Assembly: GCA_023630585.1 (NCBI GenBank) | Contig: CM042541.1 | Span: 13,703,501-13,767,500 of the forward strand | Length of the DNA stretch: 64,000 nt | From: Cranoglanis bouderius | Taxonomy: Eukaryota > Chordata > Actinopteri > Siluriformes > Cranoglanididae | Reading direction: 5' to 3' | Shown here: piece by piece, positions 43,501 through 52,500 of the stretch | Position numbering within the stretch: position 1 is the first letter of the stretch | Layout: each line of letters begins with the position of its first letter | The notes under the pieces: generated by a model | Databases searched by the model: none | Seen by the model: only the letters and a program-made list of their open reading frames with translations | Told to the model about the DNA's origin: nothing | Translations under genes and position numbers: made by a program

Positions 43501-45513
43501 TATAACTGAAACTACAGTGCCCTCCACTAATATTGGCACCCTTGGTACCAATGGTTTCAATGCTTTTGCTATTTTCTTATTGCCACTTCCCATTTTGTGA
43601 AGCTCAACAACCTTTTGCCGCACATCACAGCTATATTCCTTGGTCTTACCCATTGTTATGAATGACTAAGGGATTTTGGCTTATGTGTTCCCTCATATTT
43701 ATACCCCTGTGAAACAGGAAGTCTTGGTTCAAATATTCAAATTCAAATATATTTTTCTCATATGAATTCATTGGGGTGCCAATAATTGTTGCACACCTAT
43801 ATTTAATAAGGATATTGTTTTTATAAACCTTTGTTGTGTATGCAATTGTTTGATATCCATGAGACCAGAGTATTCTTGTGATTTTTTTTAACAAAAGATC
43901 AAAAGGTTAAACAATAAAGACAATTTTTCACAGCCTTCTTTGCTCATATTTACCAAGGGTGCCAATATTAGTGGAGGGCAATGTATATATGTATATACTG
44001 TATATACCGTATAAACTACACTGAAATACTCATATTGTTAATTAGCATCCCTTAGAATGTGCCCTAGGACCGAACTTTTGTCATTTGTCTTTAGTTAATT
44101 ACAGGTCATGCATTAGCAGTGTTCATTATGTAAAATGGATCAAGGTGAGTGAAAGCACTTGCTTGTGCAATAATGTTAATTTTGGAAAAAATAATCAACA
44201 CCTTCCGACTAATTAGAATTCAGAATTCAACTGTGCTGTGGTATAAATAGAAATAATGAGTATTTTCCATACCCATGCTATAAGCAGCCTGAATGAAGCA
44301 TTCCTTAACCTTACACTTTTTTATACTAGCACTGCAGGCATGGCAATGACGGCCCTGCCTTCTCTCAGAGTGAGGAAGAGGACAGACGTTCAGACATCAC
44401 TTGGACCCCAAATCAGCGCATCCATATGAAGAAAGAAAGCAAAGGTCACCATAAGAAGGCCTCCAGAAAAGGCCAGGCTGTTTCAGGCCCGAGCCAGAAG
44501 AAGAAATGTGTGAACGGTTTTATCATGTTCTGTCGCATGAACAGGCGATTGTATCTCAGGTGGGTATACAGCTTGTAAAGTTCTTTCATGAGATTTGGAT
44601 ATGTTGAAAGATTCATTGAAATGAGGAGAGTAATGAGACATATCTCTGACCTCTGAGCAGGACCCACCCAGGGCTTCCTTCTACTGTAGTGACCAAAGAG
44701 CTGGCTAACTTGTGGCACATCATGCCTAAACAAGAGAGGCGTGTTTACTGGTAGGCCTGCAGGTTTTTATTCACTGTGTTACGGTCATCATAGTAATTAT
44801 TGGCACCCCTTGTATAAATATACACTTGATTTAAATTGTCTACTCAGTTGAACAAACAGTATGATATGATCTAAATTAAATCAATTAATAACAGCATCTT
44901 CTCTTAGTCACCAATAGGTGACAATAGGCCTTATGTCCCATTACTCTGGAGCATAAATATGAGGTGTCACCTTGAGGGAAACCAAATACTTTCACCACAA
45001 ATGAGACTTGATCTGTTGATAATAGATATAAATTCGTAAGTAGTTCTTAAAGCACAATCAGGGCGATAATTCCCTCAGTGAGGGGGAATTGTAATATTAG
45101 GGGTGCCAAACATCTTGAAACCAGAAAAATTTTACTATTTAAGAACCCTTTTGAAGCTTGTTATGTTGAAATAGAACAATGCAATATCAATGTACAGTAT
45201 GTTCATGCCAAAAATATCAGCCACTGCATGTGTTATTCATTTTATATATTCTTTTTTGCTCTTTTTTCCCATTAAGGGTGCTAATAATTCTGGACTGTAA
45301 AATGTAACAGTTCCCAGACTCCCTGTCATGGTAACCCAATCCTTTCTTTGTTTCAGTCTGAAGGCCCGGCAGTTCAGTCGTCAGCACAACCGTAATGTGC
45401 GTCTAAGTGAAGGCCAGGAGGCAGAAGAGGAAGAGGAGGACTGTGTTCCCAGTCCACTGCACATGTTATTGGCGCACAGAGACCTGTGGTTCACCTCCAA
45501 CGGAAAGCCCTGA
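31025..45513 (+). CDS. meiosin: MEIOSIN-type bHLH and HMG-box protein, twelve exons
   Basis: Exons: 31025-31099, 31389-31450, 35018-35117, 36387-36495, 36606-36728, 37410-37613, 38407-38530, 38956-39170, 40068-40114, 44330-44559, 44661-44750, 45357-45513. Every junction is GT/AG and in phase; total 1536 nt, 511 aa. Residues about 46-103 form a bHLH (SLKEISCLLP, loop, then KKETLIHMLQYFDFLQTHIQ). A GRPRKK AT-hook-like motif follows near residue 135. An HMG box spans about residues 410-475 (VNGFIMFCRMNRRLYL, LANLWHIMPKQERRVY) over three exons. The bHLH plus HMG combination is that of MEIOSIN (BHMG1), the STRA8 partner that switches on meiotic genes in mammals. Exons 1-2 are the least certain; translation may instead start at ATG 31410 (GCCATGG). 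The middle is Ser/Pro-rich and acidic. Confidence 0.8.
31799..32783. mobile_element. Internally deleted Tc1-like copy with a nested MITE
   Basis: Left end 'tacagtgctgtgaaaaagtg', right end 'tgagatatacacaaaaacag', the same family as the copy at 42093. The MITE at 31837-32389 interrupts the phrase 'tttttgtgta|tatctcatacta'. The transposase has been lost. Lies in the meiosin intron between exons 2 and 3. Confidence 0.7.
31837..32389. mobile_element. MITE, 'cagtactgtgcaaaag' family, copy 3 (nested)
   Basis: Perfect ends cagtactgtgcaaaagtttt and its complement, flanked by TA. The interior is shared with copies 1 and 2. It splits the surrounding Tc1 terminal repeat, so it moved after that element. 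Confidence 0.88.
32815..33072 (-). mobile_element. tRNA-derived SINE, inverted copy
   Basis: On the minus strand it reads 'gtggtagctcagtggttaag' and later 'gttgtgagttcaaatccca', the A- and B-box-like parts of the SINE at 20957. It carries an additional 3' part ('cattaggagttgtgaacac', 'ggagcagtggacagccat') not seen in the other copies. Confidence 0.75.
33073..34420 (-). mobile_element. Tc1-like transposon, family G, 3'-truncated
   Basis: The right end 'agtggagggcactgta' is the family terminus (cagtgccctccactaatatt inverted). The minus-strand transposase is in two pieces: 34002-33565 (MGSGYKKIAQALKMLISTIR, then VLWSDETKIELFG) and 33369-33058 (HKIKVLPSQSPDLKPIENLW). The segment that would hold the second catalytic Asp is frameshifted (33380-33560). 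The left terminal repeat is missing. Confidence 0.8.
34421..34514. repeat. (AT)n microsatellite
   Basis: About 94 bp of uninterrupted at dinucleotides directly at the terminus of the Tc1 family G copy. Confidence 0.95.
35151..36316 (-). mobile_element. Tc1-like transposon, family H, in meiosin intron 3
   Basis: Ends 'ctacaaccccatttccataa' and 'caacttttatggttagggtt' are diverged inverted repeats of a family common in fishes. The minus-strand transposase runs from 36207 (MKRLRESGEISLRKRQGQKP) to about 35604, shifts frame, and continues to 35466 (SPWLFQQNNARPHSAHAT, WPASCPDLSP). The third catalytic segment is damaged (SPVAHHEE where NP.E.LW is expected). The copy fills nearly the whole intron between the two bHLH exons. 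Confidence 0.82.
36729..37409. other. meiosin intron 5; nothing else seen
   Basis: AT-rich; only an (AAAC)n run near 37055. No further exon or element end was recognised. Confidence 0.4.
37995..38058. repeat. (ATAAT)n microsatellite
   Basis: A pentanucleotide array of ataat units in the meiosin intron between exons 6 and 7. Confidence 0.9.
38062..38330. mobile_element. Short Tc1-derived element, family W ends
   Basis: The left end 'cactttaattggaataccta' and the right end 'gtatagtgctcctattaaagt' are inverted repeats of the family also seen at 18745-19255. About 270 bp, no coding. Confidence 0.6.
39481..39990 (+). repeat. Tc1-derived repeat ('gtccataagtatttgga' family)
   Basis: Starts 'caggtccataagtatttgga' and contains 'gcaatcaagatgtgattgaa' and 'ggaattacagccattttttc', shared in inverse orientation with 1410-1515. 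The right end is not clear. A (TAA)n-rich stretch (39280-39370) precedes it. Confidence 0.5.
40140..40400 (+). repeat. Common fish interspersed repeat
   Basis: 'agtgcttttctagacactca', 'aagcgctttacatagtatgg', 'ccaccaccagtgtgtagcat' and 'cagggatggagattattagg' mark a repeat known from many teleost genomes. In a meiosin intron. Confidence 0.6.
41062..41255 (+). mobile_element. tRNA-derived SINE
   Basis: 'gtggtagctcagtggttaag' (A-box part), a damaged B-box part ('atcatgagctcaccac') and the tail 'gtaagtcgctctggataaga' match the copy at 20957. Confidence 0.75.
41325..41590 (-). mobile_element. Decayed Tc1 family C fragment
   Basis: The minus frame reads LFQHDNFSVHKARFMKTWCA, KVDVEELKYP and SPDLNSTKH, the second and third catalytic segments of the family at 14235, with the Glu position lost. 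The left end ('ggtaaaaaaattgtggacac') resembles a Tc1 terminus. Confidence 0.65.
42093..43466 (-). mobile_element. Tc1-like transposon, family I, decayed
   Basis: Ends 'tacagtgctgtgaaaaagca' and 'acaaaaacaaaagaaatcag' preserve the family's inverted repeats. Minus-strand frames contain KVELFGRQGSRYIWRKPN and HGGGSVMVWGCF (42700-42518), and NLPRSGRPSKI with a helix-turn-helix region (43160-42803). Frameshifts and a large deletion of the C-terminal catalytic part make it inactive. Confidence 0.75.
43513..43990. mobile_element. Internally deleted Tc1 family G copy
   Basis: Ends 'cagtgccctccactaatatt' and 'ccaatattagtggagggcaa' enclose 478 bp. It retains the start of the transposase on the minus strand (MGKTKEYSCDVRQKVVELHK) and both terminal regions, but nothing of the catalytic core. 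Confidence 0.85.
44795..45300. mobile_element. Short TIR element in meiosin intron 11
   Basis: The left part 'tattggcaccccttgtataa' and the right part 'attaagggtgctaataattc' form diverged inverted ends about 500 bp apart. No transposase. Probably another Tc1-derived non-autonomous copy. Confidence 0.45.
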
Positions 45514-46506
45514 ACGTGTTCTTTATTTTCTCACTAAACTACATCACACTGAGATGCTATCTAAGTGTTTCTCATTGTGGAAAAAAAATCAGCCAAAAGT
45601 GAAATTTATACCAGTAACTTAAAGGTAGTCGATCAGCAGAGACATGTTTGGTCCCTGAAGTTTACTTCATTAATTATTTAGTTCACCAGAAATTGAAGCT
45701 TACAGCCACTAGCTTATCACCTCAATCCATGTGGAGTTGTTCATATTTGATGACGTGGTTTCTTGAAGCCAAAATTCCCTTTTTTTTCCTCAGCAGAAAG
45801 ATATTTTGTCTATTATTATGCTTATCATTATTATTATGCTATTTTATGTACAAACTGTGTTACTGAGTCAAACAATTTTTACAAGGCGATTGTGTGTTGA
45901 TTTAGACAATCGCCACACAATCGCCTTGTAATTCATTTCATAGTACTATATTGTGGTTATTTAAACATTACAGTAGCATGTACAAAATATTTCAGAGTCT
46001 CAGTTACTTACTTATTGTTAAATAGTTAGTTACATTTTAAAGGCCTTCAATGTTTTAAAAGCAGTTTAGTAAGTTGGGTTTCAGTTTAGGAATTTAATAA
46101 TTATATAAAACTGCATTATATTGCATAAGAAGCAGAAGTAAAATAAATGTTTTAATTTTTTTATACACCATACAGTTCAAAGACTATCAGTGGTTTTAAA
46201 TGCTGTAAACAGTTTTTTAAAATCATATATAATATATGTATAACTGAATATAACAATAGAACCATTTTAGAAACAGCTTTATTTGTTTTATTTATTTATT
46301 TATTGTTCATTAATATTATAGGTTATGTATTAGTATTAGTTTAGTTATGTTACAAAACTATTGTGTTTGGAGGCATTATCAGAGTTTTAATAGGACTCGG
46401 AGAGTTTGAAAACATTGTCGTGATATTTTATTTACCGTCAATTAAAGTTTAAACCATTTGGATTTTTATCACAAAGATGCCTCATGGCCTTGTTTCCTCT
46501 CATCTT
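45514..46506. other. Tail-to-tail intergenic region of meiosin and the SIPA1-like gene
   Basis: Holds the 3' UTRs of two convergent genes. Candidate polyadenylation signals: aataaa at 46143 (+) for meiosin and, on the minus strand, AATAAA at about 46427 for the SIPA1-like gene. A 16-bp hairpin lies at 45881-45929 and may fall within the meiosin 3' UTR. Confidence 0.45.
45881..45929. repeat. Perfect 16-bp inverted repeat (hairpin)
   Basis: acaaggcgattgtgtg is followed 17 nt later by its exact complement cacacaatcgccttgt. The position, about 370 bp after the meiosin stop codon, would place it in the 3' UTR. Confidence 0.75.
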
Positions 46507-49500
46507 CTATTCCACGGATTCAGGGTTTATGCTGAACATCTGGCAGATTTTGTGTAGCTGTGCGTTAGCCGACAGCGATTCCTCTTTCAGGTGTTGGTTG
46601 CTCATGCGAAGTTTCAACACCTCAGCCAGCAAAGCCACCTTGTCCTTCTTCTCCTGAGCAAGAGAACAGGAGAGAAGAAGATGTGAGATTAATGAGCAGG
46701 TCAGTTTATTCCCAGCACAGCTGCGCTCTGACATTGTTTGTGGCATTAATTAGAAGCTCACCTTCAGGAGATCAGTGCTGAGCTTCATCAGCATGGCCTC
46801 CAGGTGAGAGAGTTGGTCAGGAAAGTCAATGAAAACATTGTCACTGAAACAAAATAGTTTGAGCCATCAAATTGATTAAACAGTAAAAATATAAATAAAT
46901 AATGAAAAAGAGTTACTGTATACACAAATAAAACTACTAATAAAGCTGACAAAAACTAGAAATCAAAATTTGCCTCGCAAGTTGTCATTTTTTACATACA
47001 GCTTGCATGAAAAATGTGCACTGGGAATATTTTAAATATAACTCGTTCGTAAAATATAAATAATATTTAAAAGTACATGCCTGGTTTCTAATCAGACCAT
47101 GCTGCACATTGCCCGTGTATCACATTTTGTTTATTTTGTCTTTAAGATGATTTGGATGATTTTGTTTAAATTATTCAATTATTTTATGGACTGTTAAAGA
47201 TAAAGTCAGATGGAGAGTTACTTGTATTAAACATGTATTGTTTGTTTTGCATTCTCATATTTCCTGATGTCATTATTATTCATAGTTAAATATACCATGC
47301 ATCCACTCAAGTTCAGACAGATACAGTACTAAAATACTGGACTTTTACTTTCAGATTATTAATACATTTAATGTGTTTTTGTTATACTACTGTGCTGTTG
47401 AATTCTGGATTCTGACTGGTCAGAAGGTGTTGATTAATTTTCTCTAACACCAGCTGACAGCAGTGCAGCTGCAAATCACAGGTTTATGTGAATGTACTTA
47501 TGCGTTATCATTTCTATAGTAACAGCTCATTCAAGGGACTTGTATAGTGTGCGCTCCATGTACTCTAAGACTAATACTTAACTTTAAAAAAGAAAAACAT
47601 ACAATTGTTGACATGGTGAAGTTTTCGGCAAGGAGACATTTATTTAACATTTGTTGAAGGAGTCTCGAAGTCAGCATTTTTTAACAATCAAAGGTAAAGC
47701 TATACGCTGTTTTCTGACCCTGGCACGTCTTCAGGACAGATGAGTTTATGCTTTGTTTTTATTTGATGCGTGTTGATTACTTAAGCAATATCGCACAATA
47801 TCACACAGCACTGTGGCTGTGATGATCTGCAGCTTTGTGCCTATGGCCGAATCACAACTGTGCTGATATTCAGTACAACAGCACTCTTGCTCGTGCGGTA
47901 TCGCTTTTAAACAACAGTTCTATAAACAATAAATTAATATAGAGCAACTGACATTTCAGACACAATATGGCAAAATGTTTAGTTCCCAAAGAAGCCACGG
48001 ATGGATAGAGCGGTGCATGTTGTCATGCAAAGCGCAGCCCATAGTAAATGTAGTAATAGTTTCAGTGTAACAAACTATTGCTAGAAAATGAATTTTGTGT
48101 ATCAAAACTATAAAACAATTGACTCACTCTGCAGCTTCACTGAGTGCATGGGGAAGGTGTGGACTGTGTGGTTCAGGACTCGTATCTGACTGCATGTCAT
48201 GGGATTCACCAGACAGGAGGTTAGCCATCTCCTGCGCTACAAACATTGTAAATAAAGCATGCAGAATTAATACACATGAACTCTTTTAATGTGTAAAATC
48301 ATGATGTCAATTACAGTATCTCACAAAAGTGAGTACACCCATCACATTTTTGTAAATATTTTATTACATCTTTTAATGGGACAACACTGAAGAAATGACA
48401 CTTTGCTACAATGTAAAGTAGTGAGTGTACAGCTTGTATAACAGTGTAAATTTGCTGTCCCCTCAAAATAACTCAACACAGCCATTAATGTCTAAACCAC
48501 TGGCAACAAAAGTGAGTACAGCCCTAAGTGAAAATGTCCAATTGGGCCCAAAGTGTCAATATTTTGTGTGGCCACCATTATTTTCCAGCACTGCCTTAAC
48601 CCTGTTGGGCATGGAGTTCAACAGAGCTTCACAAGTTGCCACTGGAGTCCTCTTCCACTCCTCCATGGTGACATCACAGAGCTGGTGGATGTTAGAGACC
48701 TTGCGCTCCTCCAGCTTCCGTTTGAGGATGCACCACAGATGCTCAATAGGGTTTAGGTCTGGAGACATGTTTGGCCAGTCCATCACCTTTACCCTCAGCT
48801 TCTTTAGCAAGGCAATGGTCGTCTCGGAGGTGTGTTTGGGGTCGTTATCATGTTGGAATACTGCCCTGCGGCCCAGTTTCCGAAGGGAGGGAATCATGCT
48901 CTGCTTCAGTATGTCACAGTACATGTTGGCATTAGCTCCCCGGTACCGGCAGCACTCATGCAGACCCAGACCATGACACTCCCACCACCATGCTTGACTG
49001 TAGGCAAGACACACTTTTCTTTGTACTCCTCACCTGGTTGCCGCCACACACGCTTGACACCATCTGAACCAAATAAGTTTATCTTGGTCTCATCAGACCA
49101 CAGGGCATGGTTCCAGTAATCCATGTCCTTAGTCTGCTTGTCTTCAGCAAACTGTTTGCGGGCTTTCTTGTGCATCATCTTTAGAAGAGGCTTCCTTCTG
49201 GGACGACAGCCATGCAGACCAATTTGATGCAGTGTGTGGCGTATGGTCTGAGCACTGACAGGCTGACCCCCCACCCCTTCAACCTCTGCAGCAATGCTGG
49301 CAGCACTCATACGTCTATTCTGCAAAGCCAACCTCTGGATATGATACTGAGCATGTGCACATGAACTTCTTTGGTCGACCATGGCGAGGCCTGTTCTGAG
49401 TGGAACCTGTCCTGTTAAACCACTGTATGGTCTTGGCCACCGTGCTGCAGCTCAGTTTCAGGGTGTTGGCAATCTTCTTATAGCCTAGGCCATCTTTATG

Positions 49501-52500
49501 TAGAGCAACAATTCTTTTTTTCAGATCCTCAGAGAGTTCTTTGCCATGAGGTGCCATGTTGAACTTCCAGTGACCAGTATGAGAGAGTGTGAGAGTGATA
49601 ACACCAAATTTAACACACCTGCTCCCCATTCACACATGAGGCCTTGTAACACTAACGAGTCACATGACACCGGGGAGGGAAAATGGCTAATTGGGCCCAA
49701 TTTGGACATTTTCACTTAGGGGTGCACTCACTTTTGTTGCCAGCGGTTTAGACATTAATGGCTGTGTGTTGAGTTATTTTGAGGGGACAGCAAATTTACA
49801 CTGTTATACAAGCTGTACACTCACTACTTTACATTGTAGCAAAGTGTCATTTCGTCAGTGTTGTCCTATGAAAAGATATAATAAAATATTTACAAAACTG
49901 TGAGGGGTGTACTCACTTTTGTGAGATACTGTATATATACAGTATTTCTGATTCTTTATTTACTTTCATAAGCCTCGGCTGCATTCACCAAGCTGTTCCA
50001 GTCAAGCTTGCAGGCTATATTCGTCAAATTCTGGGGTTCCTGATCAAACCTAGCATCCTGGTCCCACCCCAGTGTGTCAGAGAGCCCACATCGTGGCTGG
50101 CACACTATGGAAAAAATGTTCATTAATAAATGTTCTTTTCATACAGCTTCATTGATTGCAGTGTGTTACTCAAGGTGACATTTGATAGAGGAGCTGGTTG
50201 GAGCAGAACTCCACATAATGCATAATGTACATGATCAGCACCAACAGGAACTAATGGTACTTGGGTGCAGGGCAAGCAGCACTGCTTAGTGATTGCTGAT
50301 TGATGCCCCGGGCTGGTTCGTGTTTTTCGATGTGCTCTTACCTGTGGGGTCAGACTGCAGAGAGAGGTGGTTGGGTCTGGGGACAGGATGCCTGGCGAGG
50401 ACAGGGCTGGAGAACATTAAGGGCTTTGGTGAAGATGAGCCTTGAGGACACTCAGTAGCACTTCTGCTTGTTTGGGTTGGCTGAAAAAAATAAGCATGGC
50501 ATTCATGGTGAATTGCTCTCTGGGGCATCATTGTTTGTAATTGCCATAGAAACAATGCTTTGGGTCCTTGTCATTGTGAAGTAGCACTAACCGAGTCAGT
50601 TACTTCATCCATCAGAATGAGCTTTTTCAGGTCCTCCACTATAGTGGTCTTGCGAACAGGTCGTGGGGTGCAGCCTGACCGGAATGTAGCGATCACACGG
50701 GGCTGACCAAACACGTTCTTTGACTTCGTGTCCACCTGTCTGCACACATTTAAACATCAGTCAAATAGTGAAAGAAATCATACACCGATCAGCCATAACA
50801 TGAAAACCAATGACAGGTAAAGGAAATAACATTGATTCTCTCATTACAAAGGCACCCATCAAGGGGTATGATATATTAGGCAGCAAGTGAACAGTGTGTT
50901 GGAAGCTGGAAAAATGAGCAAGTGTAAGGATCTGAGCGACTTTGACAAGGGCCAAACTGTGATGGCTAGATGACTGGGTCAGAGCATCTCCAAAATGGCA
51001 GGTCTTTTGGGGTGTTCCCAGTATGCAGTGGTTAGTACCAAAAGTGGTTCAAGGAAGGACAATTGGTAGAAACTGTAGCACAAATTGCCGAAAAAGTTAA
51101 TGCTGGCTATGATAGAAAGGTGTCAGAACACAGTGCATTGCCACTTGCTGCATATCGGGCTGCGTAGCTGCAGACGAGTCAGAATGCCCATGCTGTCCCC
51201 TGTCCATCACTGAAAGCGCATGAGCATCAGAACTGGACCATGGAGCAATGGAAGAAGGTGGCCTGGTCTAATGAATCATATTTTCTTTCACATCATTTGG
51301 AAGAGCTGGATGCGTGTGCATCGTTTCCCTGGTGAAGAGATGGCACCAGGATGCACTGGCAGAGGCAATGTGATGCTATGGGCAATGTTCTGCTGGGAAA
51401 CCTTGGGTCCTGGCATTCATGTGGATGTTACTTCATCACTTATCACCTACCTAAACATTGATGCAAACCAAGTACACCCCTTTATGGTAATGGTATTCTG
51501 TAATGGCAGTGGCCTCTTTCAGAAGGATAATGCGCCCTGCCACACTGCAAAAATTATTCAGGAATGGTTTGAGGAACATGACAAAGAGTTCATGGTGTTG
51601 ACTTGGCCTCCAAATTCCCCAGATCTCAAGCCAATCGAGCATCCAATCAAGTGCTGGACAAACAAGTCTGATTCATGGAGGCCCCACCTTGCAGCCTACA
51701 GGACTTGGATCTGAGGATCTGCTGCTAACCTCTTGGTGCCAGATACCACAGCACACCTAATCAGGTGAATAATCTAATCAGGTGAAATTATCTTCACTGT
51801 AACTGCACTGACTGATCTGCATTCTTGTTTTTTCCCTCTGATCATTACTGCGTGCAATTTTCTTTATACATCTATACCTTACAATTTCAAAACCAATCAT
51901 TAATAAGCCTTTTACTCACTAAATTTGTTGCATGTTGCCAAATGGCTGATCAGAGAAAGGAATCATTTTCATTAAAAATAACATCTTAGCAGGTATGAAC
52001 ATCTTGAATATGATATTAAAAATTATTATAAGATTATTTAACCTTATTAACATCTATACATTTTACATTTAATATAGGCATAATTTCAATAATCAGTAAT
52101 CAAGTGAAATTGTCTTACTGCAATAATAAATCATTTTTCATTCATTTTGTTTTATTTAATTATGCAATTTATTCACATTATAAATATTAGATTGATTTGC
52201 CTACATTGAAGACTTTTTAATTTACTAATTTATTACAAAATGTTACAAGTTCAATTAAACTTTATAGTAAACAAAAAAAAAAAACCTTTTTACAGTGAAG
52301 CAATTTTTTCACTTTTAAAATGGCCCAAATTTTAAACAATTAAAGAAAACAAATGTATTTTTAATTTCTTCAAAATTGAAATTTAATTGTTTAAATTGAA
52401 TTTCTACAATTTGCCAGCATTTTTAATTAGATGGTACATTCAACTTCCCATGTCTTGTGTAATGATTTGTTGTTCATCAGATGTTGCCATTTAGTCACTG

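Larger units (their letters stand above)
40915..44329. other. Large repeat-filled meiosin intron 9, right part
   Basis: Between exons 9 and 10. Holds a piece of the 'gttataggaaaat' dispersed repeat (40915-41060), a SINE, three Tc1 copies (listed separately) and further dispersed-repeat fragments (41600-41830). No host exon was recognised here. Confidence 0.45.
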
